Program-made: the position numbers and the translations under genes
Assembly: GCF_001748085.1 (NCBI RefSeq)
Contig: NZ_BBZK01000003.1
Span: forward strand, 62,001-126,000
From: Streptomyces sp. TP-A0874
Lineage (GTDB): Bacteria; Actinomycetota; Actinomycetes; Streptomycetales; Streptomycetaceae
Length of the DNA stretch: 64,000 nt
Reading direction: 5' to 3'
The notes under the pieces: generated by a model
The model's input: the letters and a program-made list of their open reading frames with translations, nothing else
Database searches by the model: none
What the model was told of the DNA's origin: nothing
Shown here: positions 46,653 through 63,459 of the stretch, piece after piece
Numbering within the stretch: position 1 is the stretch's first letter
Layout of the letters: every line of letters begins with the position of its first letter

Positions 46653-46805
46653 TGCCGTTCAAAGGCTCTTTCCGGTGGCCGGTGCTCGTTGTGTCGAGTA
46701 GTCGCTGAAGTGGGCTTTCTTTAGTCGGGGGATTCGTTTCCTGACTTCCGTCGTGTGTTCTCCGGGGCTGCCGGGTTCATGGGTATGCGGAAGGGGCGTT
46801 GTGGC

Positions 46806-49800
46806 GTGTCTGGAAGTCCTACTTCCAATCCTGGTGCGGAGATCGCGGTAATCGGTATGGCCTGCCGGTTGCCCGGGGATGTCCAATCACCCGAAGCCTT
46901 CTGGGAGTTGATATCCAGTAAGGGAGACGCTGTCAGCGAGGTGCCCGCTGACCGCTGGCAGGAATACCGCGGTCGGGACGCCAGGGCGGACTCCGTGATA
47001 CGGCAGACGAGCCGGTACGGCGGATTCATCGCCGATGTCGCGGAGTTCGATGCCGATTTCTTCGGGATCAGTCCCCGCGAGGCGCAGGCCATGGATCCGC
47101 AGCAACGCCAACTACTGGAAGTCGCCTGGGAAGGCCTGGAAGCCGCCGGGATCGCCCCGGGCAGCCTCGCCGGCACCCGCACGGGGGTGTTCGTCGGGGC
47201 ATGGTCGGACGACTACGGCCGCCGCCTTCTGGAGGACCTGCCGGGGATCGAGGCGTGGACCGGGGTGGGCTCCAGTCTCGGCAGCGCCGCGGCCAGGATC
47301 TCGCATCACCTGGGCCTGCACGGCCCGTCGGTGACGGTGGACACGGCCTGTTCCTCCTCTCTGGTGGCGGTGCACCAGGCCTCCCAGAGCCTCCGCCTCG
47401 GTGAGACGCCGCTGGCGATCGCAGCAGGCGTCAACCTCCTGCTCTCGCCCGGCCTCACGGTCAATTTCGACCGGGCCGGAGCGCTCTCGGCCACGGGGAG
47501 ATGCCGCGCCTTCGACGCGGATGCCGACGGCTACGTACGCGCCGAAGGCTGCGGCGTGGTCGTGCTCAAGCGCCTTCCCGAGGCCCTCGCCGACGGCGAC
47601 CGGGTGCTCGGTGTACTGCGCGGGAGCGCCGTGACACAGAACGGCCGTGGCCCGGGAATCATGGCCCCCGACAGCCGGGCCCAGGTGCGCACCATCCGGA
47701 TGGCCTGCGCGGCGGCGGGCGTGCGGCCCGGGACCCTCGACTACATCGAGGCGCACGGCACCGGCACGCCGGCCGGGGACCGTGCCGAGGCCGCCGGCAT
47801 CGCCGAAGCGGTCGGTGCGCTCCGGCCCGAGAACGCCCCCTGCCTCGTCGGATCGGTGAAGACGAACATCGGGCACGCGGAGTCGGCCGCGGGCATCATC
47901 GGTCTGATCAAGGTCCTGCTGACACTGCGGCACGGCCTCATCCCACCGAGCCTCCACTACCGGCGGCCGAACCCGACGCTGGCCGAAGGGGGGCTCGGCT
48001 TCCGCGTCGTGACGGAACCTGAGCCCTGGCCGCGGGGTGACCGGCCGCGCCGGGCGGGGGTCTCCTCGTACGGATTCGGCGGCACCAACGCCCACCTCGT
48101 GGTCGAGGAGGCGCCCGACGGCGGCTCGTCGCGGCAGACCGCGGAGGCCAGGAGAGGCGACGGTCCGCGGCGCCCCCTGGTGGTCCCCTGGTCCGCCTCC
48201 TCCCGTGCCGCGCGGGACCGGGCGGCCGAACGCCTCGGAGTGTGGGTGCGGGACGCCGCGGAGCCGGTCGACTTCCAAGCGCTCGCACACACGTTGACCG
48301 AACGCCGTTCACACGCCGCGCACCGCGCCGCCGCGGTGGCGGAGGACCTCGACGAACTGGAGCGGTTGCTGCGGGCGGGGGCGGCCGGGGACGCGGACGC
48401 CGATCTGGTCACCGGGCGCACGCTGCCAGGGGCCGAGACCGGTGTCGTCTGGGTGTTCTCCGGCCACGGCTCTCAGTGGACGGGTATGGCCCGTGAACTC
48501 CTCGCCGACGAACCGGTCTTCTCCGGTGTCGTGGACGAACTGGAGCCCGTCTTCGTGGCGGAGGCGGGGTTCTCCCTGCGGGAGTTCCTCCAGAGCGGGG
48601 ACTCGGAGCGGGCCGGGGCGGACCGGCTCCAACCCGTGATATTCGCCGTCCAGACCGCTCTCGCCGAGATGTGGCGGGCACACGGTGTGCGGCCCTCGGC
48701 GGTGATCGGCCACTCCGTCGGAGAGATCGCCGCCGCGGTGGCGTGTGGCGGGCTCTCCCGGGCGGACGGCGCGCGCCTGGTCTGCCGCCGCTCGGTACTG
48801 CTCCGCACGGTCCTGGGCAAGGGGGCCATGGCCCTCGTCGCCCTCCCCGCCGACGAGGTGCGGCGACTGCTGGAGGAACAGAGCGACCTGCGACTCTCCG
48901 TCGCCATCAGCGCCTCCGCCGAGTCCACCGTCGTAGCCGGTTCCCCGAACGACATCGACACCGCGATCGAACGGTGGAGCGGCGAGGAGGTCCTGGCCCG
49001 TCGGGTCGCCTCGGACGTGGCCTTCCACAGCCCGCAGATGGACCCCCTCCTGGGGGATCTGGCCACCGCCGTCGAAGACCTCGGCCACCGCACTCCGGAG
49101 CTTCCCCTGTACTCCACCTCCGCGGACCGGCCGCGGGGCTCCCACCTGCTGGACGCCTCCTACTGGGTCCGCAACCTGCGTGGCGAGGTCCGCCTGGACG
49201 CGGCGGTCCGCGCGGCGGCGGAGGACGGCTACCGGGTCTTCCTCGAACTCGCCCCGCACCCCGTCGTCGTGCACTCCGTCCGCGAGACCCTGCATCACGC
49301 CGGTGTCGAGGACGTCTGCGTCACCGGGACGCTGCGGCGGGGCCTGCCGGAGCGCCGGGCCTTCCTCCGGGCAGCCGCTTCCCTGCACTGCCACGGGGTG
49401 CCGGTCCGGCTGGATGCCGAGGGCGACGCGTCCGCGACGGACGCCCCGCCCCGCGCGTGGGTGGCGGCGCCGACCACGGTCTGGGACCACCGGCGGCACT
49501 GGCACGGAGCCTCGCCCGCCGCCCGGATCGCGGGCGGGCATTCCCCGGACGGCGGGACACTGCTGGGCAGCCCCGTGCCGCTCGGCGGTCGTGCGAGAGG
49601 CCGGATGTGGCACACCGTCCTCGACGCCTCCTCGGTGCCCGGCACCCCCGAACGGTCCGGTGGGCGCCCGGCCGTCGGAGCGTCCGTCCTGCTGGCGACG
49701 TTGACCGCCGCCGCACGGGCGTCGGCGGCCGGTACCACCGCGGAAGTGGTCACGGTGCGCGGGGTGGAACTGCTGGACCGCCTTCCCGTGGACGTCGAGA

Positions 49801-52301
49801 GGCAGGTCCAGGTGGTCTCCTACGACGGTGAGTTGAGCGTCACATCGATGCCCGTCGGGGAAGACGAGCCGGACCTCACCCACGCCACGGGACGGCTGGA
49901 GCGGGGAGCGGAGGTGGACGGCCCGGTCGGCGGCGCCCTCGACGAGGCGGTGGCCGGACCGCCGCCGGGCGTCTCAGCCTCCCTCCCTGCGGCCTCCCCG
50001 TGGCAGGTCCTCGCACACCGCCGCTCCGAGGACGGACTGACCGCCGAGGTCGAGCTCGTGCGGGAACCCGACGCGGGCCGTGGGGCCGCCGACGCGTGGG
50101 CCGACTGGATCGACGCGGTGCTGTCGCTGGCCTCCGGCCTCCTGCCCGAGGCCGAGCGACCGGCCCTGGTGGAGCGGCTGGAGGAGATGACCGCCGTCGG
50201 ACCGGCCCCTCGCCGGGCCCTGGTCACCCTCACCCGCTCCGAGAACGCCCAGGACGGCGACGAGTCGGCGCTCTCCGCCCGCGGTGGACCGTCGGTCGAC
50301 GGGACGGTCTCGGGCCCGAAGGGCGAACTGCTGCGCCTCGGCGGGGTTTCCTTCTCGGTGGCGGACGCCGGCGGTCCGGCCTCTCCCGAGGAGAGCGTGC
50401 TCGCCGTGGAGTGGGAAGCCCTGCCCGGCCCGGTCGACGCGCCCGAGCCGGACACCGGCACCGTGCTGGTCATCGGACCGCCGGACGGGCCGGCCCGGAC
50501 CGTCGAGGAAGGGCTGCGCGCCGCCGGCGCCCACCCCCTCCGGATCGACGGCCCCGAGCGGCTGGCCGACCCCGGACTCCGCACCCTGCCTACGCGGGCC
50601 GATGCCGCCCTGCTGGTGCTCTCCGACACCGGTCCGGCCTCCGGCACCGACATGGCGGAGCGTGTCGGGTGGGCCGCCTGGGAGACGGTCCGCGCGATCC
50701 GTGAACTAGCGCGTTGGCCCGAGGGGACCGCGCCGAAGCTGTGGTGCGCGGTCGGAGACTGGGAAGGCCGGGGCGCCGAGGCGCTTGCGCACCACGCGCT
50801 CCGGGGGCTGAGCCGGGTCGCCTCGGGAGAACACCCCGAACTATGGGGCGGTCTGGTCCACCGCGACGGTCACACCGCGGACCACCCGGCCTATCGGGAC
50901 CTGCGGCGGGTGCTCCGCGAGGACCCGGGCGAGGAGGTCGTGCGGATCGCTGCCGCCGAACCGCTGCGGCCCAGGCTCGCTCCGGCACCGCTGTCGGACA
51001 CCGTGAGTCTGCGATGCCGCCCGGACGGCACCTACCTGGTCACCGGCGGACTGGGGGCGCTCGGACTCCGCTTCGCCGAGGAACTGGTGGCGATGGGCGC
51101 CCGGCGGCTCGTGCTGGCCGGCCGCCGGCCGATGCCACCACGGGCGGCCTGGCCGGATGCGACCGACACGGCGACGCGCCACCGCGCCGAGCGCATCCGA
51201 GCTCTGGAGGACGCGGGTGCCACCGTCCGCACGGTGGCCGTCGACATCTCCGACGAGGAGCAGGCCCGCACCCTCCTAGCCCCGGAGGCGCTGGGTATGC
51301 CGCCGATCCGCGGCGTGGTGCACGCGGCCGGTGTGATCAGCGGAGGCACGCTGAGCGGTCTGACCCAGGGCTCGCTCCACGCCGAACTGCTGCCCAAGGT
51401 CGCCGGCGCGACGACGCTCGACCGGCTTCACCCGCCGGGCACGGTCGACTTCTTCGTCCTCTTCTCGGCGGTGGCGGCCCAACTGGGGCTCGCCGGACAG
51501 GCCGGGTACGCCACGGCCAACGCCTTCCTCGACGCTCTCGCCGAGCGGCGCCGTGCCGCGGGCTGCCGCCATGCGGTGAGCATTGCCTGGCCGGCCTGGC
51601 GCGGCACCGGTCTGGCCGCGACCGCGGGCTCCCTGGCCACGGAGTTCGACGCGGTCGGAGTGCGGGAGATGAGTGTGCGAGAGGGACTCGCGGCATGGCG
51701 GTATGCCGGGCGCTGCGCCCCCGCACACCTGGTGGTCCTGCCGGTGGACCGAACCCGCCGGCCGGCGCGGGCGCTACCGCTCCTGGAACGTCTCTTCACC
51801 GGGACGCCGACCGACGACGGGCGTGAGGACCCCGGCAACACCTCCTATCGGCACCTGGCCGGCGCGGAACTCCGGGAGCGGGTGGCGGACTCCGTGGCGG
51901 GCCTGGCGGCGGGGGAACTCGGCATGGCGGCGGCCTCCCTGGACCGGCGGAGCCCGCTCGCCGAGATCGGTATGGACTCGATCATGGCGCTGGCCATCCG
52001 CCGTCGCCTGGAGCGGGAGTTCGCCCTCCCGCTCCCCGCCACGCTGCTGTGGAACTTCCCCACCGTGCATGCGCTCGCGGAACGAGTCGCCGAACTGCTG
52101 AACCCGGCCCAGCGGACGGGGGCCGAGGAGGAGCCCGCGCCGCCTCCGGTGAGTGACGACACCTTCCCGGCGGTCGACGGATTCGCCGTGCTGCTGGACG
52201 AGTTCGAAACCGGCTCGGTGAGCCCCGACGGCGCCGGTCCATCCGAGGGTGCTGGTCCATCCGAGGGCGCTGGGCGATCCGCAACGAAGGGACAGGCATG
52301 A
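46806..52301 (+). CDS. type I polyketide synthase, one module: KS-AT-DH(inactive)-KR-ACP
   Basis: About 1831 residues. KS (10-440) has Cys182 (DTACSSS), His317 (EAHGTGT) and His357 (NIGHAES), so it condenses. AT (about 540-850) has FSGHGSQW, Ser637 in GHSVGE and AFHS at 739-742, a malonyl-type motif. A DH-like region (905-1190) begins GTLLGSPVPL, but the place where HxxxGxxxxP should lie reads GTPERSGGRPAVG without the catalytic His. KR (1400-1590) has TGGLGALG and Tyr1568 (GQAGYATANAF), no LDD motif. ACP carries Ser1725 (GMDSIM). The C-terminus has three short imperfect repeats (52238-52280). GTG 46806 is chosen for GGAAGGGG 9 nt upstream; the frame is open to 46755. The stop overlaps the next start by 4 nt. 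Confidence 0.92.
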   Translation: MSGSPTSNPGAEIAVIGMACRLPGDVQSPEAFWELISSKGDAVSEVPADRWQEYRGRDARADSVIRQTSRYGGFIADVAEFDADFFGISPREAQAMDPQQRQLLEVAWEGLEAAGIAPGSLAGTRTGVFVGAWSDDYGRRLLEDLPGIEAWTGVGSSLGSAAARISHHLGLHGPSVTVDTACSSSLVAVHQASQSLRLGETPLAIAAGVNLLLSPGLTVNFDRAGALSATGRCRAFDADADGYVRAEGCGVVVLKRLPEALADGDRVLGVLRGSAVTQNGRGPGIMAPDSRAQVRTIRMACAAAGVRPGTLDYIEAHGTGTPAGDRAEAAGIAEAVGALRPENAPCLVGSVKTNIGHAESAAGIIGLIKVLLTLRHGLIPPSLHYRRPNPTLAEGGLGFRVVTEPEPWPRGDRPRRAGVSSYGFGGTNAHLVVEEAPDGGSSRQTAEARRGDGPRRPLVVPWSASSRAARDRAAERLGVWVRDAAEPVDFQALAHTLTERRSHAAHRAAAVAEDLDELERLLRAGAAGDADADLVTGRTLPGAETGVVWVFSGHGSQWTGMARELLADEPVFSGVVDELEPVFVAEAGFSLREFLQSGDSERAGADRLQPVIFAVQTALAEMWRAHGVRPSAVIGHSVGEIAAAVACGGLSRADGARLVCRRSVLLRTVLGKGAMALVALPADEVRRLLEEQSDLRLSVAISASAESTVVAGSPNDIDTAIERWSGEEVLARRVASDVAFHSPQMDPLLGDLATAVEDLGHRTPELPLYSTSADRPRGSHLLDASYWVRNLRGEVRLDAAVRAAAEDGYRVFLELAPHPVVVHSVRETLHHAGVEDVCVTGTLRRGLPERRAFLRAAASLHCHGVPVRLDAEGDASATDAPPRAWVAAPTTVWDHRRHWHGASPAARIAGGHSPDGGTLLGSPVPLGGRARGRMWHTVLDASSVPGTPERSGGRPAVGASVLLATLTAAARASAAGTTAEVVTVRGVELLDRLPVDVERQVQVVSYDGELSVTSMPVGEDEPDLTHATGRLERGAEVDGPVGGALDEAVAGPPPGVSASLPAASPWQVLAHRRSEDGLTAEVELVREPDAGRGAADAWADWIDAVLSLASGLLPEAERPALVERLEEMTAVGPAPRRALVTLTRSENAQDGDESALSARGGPSVDGTVSGPKGELLRLGGVSFSVADAGGPASPEESVLAVEWEALPGPVDAPEPDTGTVLVIGPPDGPARTVEEGLRAAGAHPLRIDGPERLADPGLRTLPTRADAALLVLSDTGPASGTDMAERVGWAAWETVRAIRELARWPEGTAPKLWCAVGDWEGRGAEALAHHALRGLSRVASGEHPELWGGLVHRDGHTADHPAYRDLRRVLREDPGEEVVRIAAAEPLRPRLAPAPLSDTVSLRCRPDGTYLVTGGLGALGLRFAEELVAMGARRLVLAGRRPMPPRAAWPDATDTATRHRAERIRALEDAGATVRTVAVDISDEEQARTLLAPEALGMPPIRGVVHAAGVISGGTLSGLTQGSLHAELLPKVAGATTLDRLHPPGTVDFFVLFSAVAAQLGLAGQAGYATANAFLDALAERRRAAGCRHAVSIAWPAWRGTGLAATAGSLATEFDAVGVREMSVREGLAAWRYAGRCAPAHLVVLPVDRTRRPARALPLLERLFTGTPTDDGREDPGNTSYRHLAGAELRERVADSVAGLAAGELGMAAASLDRRSPLAEIGMDSIMALAIRRRLEREFALPLPATLLWNFPTVHALAERVAELLNPAQRTGAEEEPAPPPVSDDTFPAVDGFAVLLDEFETGSVSPDGAGPSEGAGPSEGAGRSATKGQA

Positions 52302-55300
52302 CGAGCATGAGTCGACGGCTGGCCGGTCTGCCGCGCGAGCGACGCGGTGAACTCGCCACGCGGTTGGCCCAGGCGGCCGGCACCGTCGCGACAGAACCGA
52401 TCGCCGTGGTCGGACTGGGTTGCCGCTTCCCCTCCGGGATCGCGACACCCGAGGCGCTCTGGTCCGCCCTGGCCGAAGGGCGCGACCTCGTCGGTGAGCG
52501 CTCCGACAACCGCTCGAACGGGGCCGGCCGTACCGGAGCCGTCGCGGACCCGGCGCTCCGGCACGGCGGCTTCCTCGACGATCCTTGGGGCCTGGACAAC
52601 GAGTTCTTCGCCATCTCCCCCCGTGAGGCCGCGGCCATGGACCCGCAGCAGCGGATGCTCCTGGAGGTGGCCTGGGAGACCGCCGAGCACGCCGGGATAC
52701 CGGTGCGCGGTCTGAGCGGCAGCCGCACGGGCGTGTTCCTCGGCCTGTACTACAACGAGCACCTGCAGGCCGGGCTCGCCGATCCGGAGTCGGTGGACGC
52801 GTACACCATCACCGGCGGGCTGCACAGCGTGGCGGCCGGCAGAATCTCCTACACGATGGGGCTGCGCGGTCCGTGCCTCGCCCTGGACACGGCGTGCTCG
52901 TCCTCGCTCGCCGCGGTGCACCTGGCCTGCCAGAGCCTGCGCCTGCGGGAGAGCGACCTGGCGTTCGCCGGCGGGGCCAACCTCATCCTCGGGCCGGAAC
53001 TGACGCTCTCCCTGCACCGGTACGGCCTGCTGGCGGCGGACGGGCGGTGCAAGACGTTCGACGCCTCGGCGGACGGCATCGTGCGCACCGAAGGGTGCGC
53101 GATGGTCCTCCTCAAGCGGCTCGGCGACGCCCTCGACGACGGTGACCGCGTCCTGGCGGTGCTGCGCGGCAGCGCGATCAACCAGGACGGCAGGTCCAAC
53201 GGCCTGACCGCGCCCTCCGGCACGGCTCAGCGGGAGCTGCTGGCGGACGCGGTCGCCCGCTCCGGCACGGACCCGAGCACCGTCGGCTTCGTCGAGGCGC
53301 ACGGCACCGGGACCGAACTGGGCGACCCGATCGAGGTCGAGGCCATCGCCTCCGTCTACGGCGAGGGGGACCAGGGCGGACTCGCGCTGGGCGCGGTGAA
53401 GACCAACCTCGGCCACACCGAGGCGGCAGCCGGGGTCACCGCGCTGATGAAGGCCGTCCTAGCCGTACGCCACGGGGCGGTACCGCCGAATCTGCACTTC
53501 CGACGGCTCAACCCCAAGCTGGACCTGGCGGGCACCCGGTTGTTCGTGCCGACCTCCCTCACCGCCTGGCCGGTCGCCCGCGGCCCCCGGCTGGCCGCCG
53601 CCTCCTCCTTCGGCATGGGGGGAACCAACGCCCACGCCATCGTCGAGGAGTCACCGCTCCCGGAGCACGGTGCCCAGGTGGGTCGGCCGGCTGCCCCGCG
53701 GGTCTTCCTGCTCTCCGGCGCGAACGAGGGGGCGGCCAGGGCGAACGCCGCCCGGCTCGCGGAGCACCTCGAAGCCGGCCCGGTCGATCTTGCCGACGTC
53801 GCCCACACGCTGGCGCACCGGCGCTCGCCGCAGCCGGTCCGGATCGCGGTCGTCGCCGAGGAGGCGGCGCAGCTCACCGCACGTCTCAGGAGCGCGGCCC
53901 GGGGCGAGGCCGCCGCGTTCACCTCCTGCTCAACCGCCTCCCCCGCCGCCGCCAAGGGCGCCGTGTGGGTGTTCTCCGGCCACGGTTCGCAATGGACGGG
54001 TATGGGGCGTGAACTGCTCGAAGAGCCGGCGTTCGCGGCCGTCGTCGACGAGCTGGAACCGGTGTACCGGCAGGAGTCCGGGATCGACTTGCGGGCCGGA
54101 CTCGCGGAGGCCGACCTCGACTCCCTGGGTGCCGACGGCGTCCAGCCGCTCATCTTCGCCGTGCAGGTCGGCATCGCGCAGACGCTACGCGCGTACGGAG
54201 CCGCCCCGGCAGCGGTGATCGGCCACTCGATGGGCGAGATCGCCGCGGCGGTGGTGGCCGGTGCACTGTCCCCGGCCGAGGCCGCCCGACTGGTGCTGCG
54301 CCGCTCCCGACTGCTCGCGGAGGCCGTCGGGAAGGGCGCGATGGCGGCGGTGACGCTGCCCGCTCCGGAGGCGGCCCGGCGGTGGCAGGACACGGGCGTC
54401 GACATCGCGATCCGGCCCACCGGCGACTCCGTCGTCCTCTCCGGAGCGCCGGAGGCCGTGGACGCCGTGGTGGCGGAGTGCGCGGCGGAGGGGATACCGG
54501 CCCGGCGGGTCGCGGCCGACGTCGCCTTCCACGGCAGGTGGATGACCGACCTGGCCGCCCGGTTGCCCGCGAGCGTCGCCGGGCTCACACCGAGCCGGCC
54601 GCAGGTTCCCGTCTACGGAACGGTGCATGACGACCCACGCCGGGAACCCGCCTATGACGCCGCCTACTGGGCCGACAACCTGCGCCGCACCGTGCGTTTC
54701 GCCGACGCGCTCGAAGCCGCGCTCGAAGACGGCCACCGGACCTTCCTGGAGGTGGCCCCGCGCGGCATCGTGGTCCCCTCGATCGCGCGGGTCGCGAAGG
54801 AACGCGAGGTTCCCGGCGTCACCGCGCTGGCTGCCGGGCGGCGTGGCGTGCCGGCCGCCGCGACGCTGCGGGCCGCCCTCGCCGGGCTGTACGGCGCCGG
54901 TGCGCCCGTCGACCTCGGAACCCTCGTGCCGGACGGCGAGCTGACGGACCTGCCGAGGTACGCCTGGCAGCACGACCACCACGGCAGACCGCACACTCCG
55001 GGCGCTCCCGGGGTCGACGGCGCCCAGCCGGTCCGCGAGGACTGGCTGCACCGGCTCACCTGGCGCCCGGCCCCGTCGCCCCGGCAGGAACCGGAGCCGG
55101 CCCCGGCGCGGCGTGGCGTGCGTTGGCTGCTGCTCGGCGACGACCCGGCCGGTACGGCCGGTGCTCTCGCCCGCAGGCTGGAGGAGGCCGGGGTCGGATG
55201 TGACCGGCTGCCGCTCGCGGAGGTCGACGCCGCGGACGACGGGGCCCTCTCCGACCTGCTCGCCGGCGCCGACCGCGTAGTCCACCTAGGCGGACTCGCG

Positions 55301-56868
55301 ATGCCGGCCGAACTGGACGCCGACCCGTCCGTCGTCCACGAGGAGACGTACCGGCTGCTGCGGGTGCTCCGTGTGCTCGCCGACCGGTGCCCAAGGGCCC
55401 GACTGCACATCGCCACCCGGCGGGCGCAGGTCGTCCACCACGGTTCGGGCGTCCGTCCCGCCGCGGCCGCGCTCTGGGGGCTCGGTTCCAATCTCGCCCT
55501 GGACTACCCCCGGACCTGGGGCGGGGCCGTCGACCTGGACGTCGACGAGCCGGCAGCGGCGGCCCAACTGCTCGCCGGGGAACTGCTCCGCACCCGGCCG
55601 GAGGAGCCGGACCACGAACCCCAGATCGCCTACCGCGAAGGCCAGCGGCACGTCCTCCGGCTGGAGCGCGACCGGCTCACCGGCCCCCGGGCCAGGTTGG
55701 AGCCGGACGGCAGCCAACTGCTGCTGGGCGCCAGTGGTCTGCTCGGGCCGCGGCTGGCCGACTCCCTGGTGGCCATGGGGGCGCGGCACCTCGTGCTGGT
55801 CTCCCGCCGCGGGCCGTCCCGGGAACTCGTCGAACGCCTGCGGGCCTCCGGCGCCGAGGTGACGGCGGTGGCCGCGGATGTCGCGGACGCCCAGGCCATG
55901 GGGGCGCTGTTCGACCGGTTCGGCGCGGACCTGCCCGAGCTGCACGGAGTCTTCAACGCCACCCTGTCCGGCGGCTACACCGAGACCTCGGAGCTGACGG
56001 CCGCCGAGGTGACGGACATGCTCCGGCCCAAGGTGGACGGGACGGTGCTCCTGCACCGGCTGAGCCTCGGGCAACCGGTCCGGCACTTCGTCCTCTTCTC
56101 CTCCACGACCGCGCTCCTGGGCTCCCGGGGGTTGGCCCACTACGCCGCCGCCAACCGCTTCCAGGACGCCTTCGCGCACGTCCGTAAGGCCCAGGGGCTC
56201 CCCTGCCACGTCGTCAACTGGGGCGCTTGGGGCTCCTGGATGGACGCCGCGTCCTACGGCGAACTGATGTCGGACTCCGGGATGCGGGGGCTCGACGACG
56301 CCGCGGCGGTCCGCCTGCTGGAGTACGTCCTCGCCGACGACCAGGTGCAGCGGGTCGTGGTCGAGGCCGACTGGCCGGGACTGGCCGCTGCCTATCGCTC
56401 CCGGACGGCCATCCCCCTGCTGAACGAACTGGCCGCGGCCGACGGCGCCGACGCGCGGTCCGCCCCGGAGGCGGGAGCCGTGGGAGAGCGGATCAAGGCG
56501 GCGCCCCCGGCCCGGCGCCGCGTCCTCCTGCGGGAGCAGGTGCGGGAGACCGTGGCCGGCGTGATGGGGTTCGCCGATCCGCGTGAACTTCCCACCGACG
56601 AGGGCTTCTTCCAGATCGGCATGGACTCGCTGATGAGCGTGCAGGCACAGCAGCGGCTCAGCGGCGCTCTCGGCTGCGATCTGGCCCCGGCGGCCGTCTT
56701 CAACCACCCCACGGTGGAGTCGCTGACCGACCACCTGCTGGCCCTGCTGGCCCCACCGGACGCGGATTCCGCCGGGCGGCAGGAACCGCCCGCACCGGTT
56801 TCCCGCAACGACGAACTGTCCGACGACGAACTCGTGCAACGTCTGACGGAAAAGCTGAGGTCTCTGTC

Positions 56869-56872
<4 letters not shown>
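52298..56872 (+). CDS. type I polyketide synthase, one module: KS-AT-KR-ACP
   Basis: 1524 residues. A short N-terminal helical segment (1-27, [19 protein letters not shown]) is a probable docking element. KS (28-455) has Cys200 (DTACSSS), [11 protein letters not shown] and [11 protein letters not shown] (about 550-860) has FSGHGSQW, Ser644 in GHSMGE and AFHG at 743-746, again malonyl-like, though the usual SP after the motif reads GR. No DH lies between AT and KR. KR (about 1000-1320) has GASGLLG from Gly1144 in place of TGGTGALG and Tyr1282 (HYAAANRF), with Ser in [10 protein letters not shown], so it is probably active. ACP carries Ser1444 (GMDSLM). Both ends overlap neighbours by ATGA. Confidence 0.93.

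Positions 56873-63455
<6,583 letters not shown>

Positions 63456-63459
<4 letters not shown>

Larger units (their letters stand above)
45687..46805. other. 1.1-kb non-coding boundary region before the PKS operon
   Basis: No conserved ORF on either strand. It has a strong terminator at its left end. From about 46,030 to the PKS start the base composition is clearly less GC-rich than the rest of the window (for example TTTTAAATCAGAAATTTCC around 46180), typical of the edge of a transferred cluster. Within it are three CAGTG repeats at 15-nt period (46320-46355), a CCAGCGCTGG palindrome (46527-46536) and a 23-codon ORF with a ribosome site (46581-46652). Confidence 0.6.

Noticed and set aside
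46755..46805. Earlier GTG start for the first PKS gene
   Set aside because: No ribosome site; GTG 46806 has GGAAGGGG at 9 nt and gives a normal short N-terminus before the KS.
46806..48120. First KS as a KSQ decarboxylating loading domain
   Set aside because: The active-site Cys (DTACSSS) and both His residues are present.
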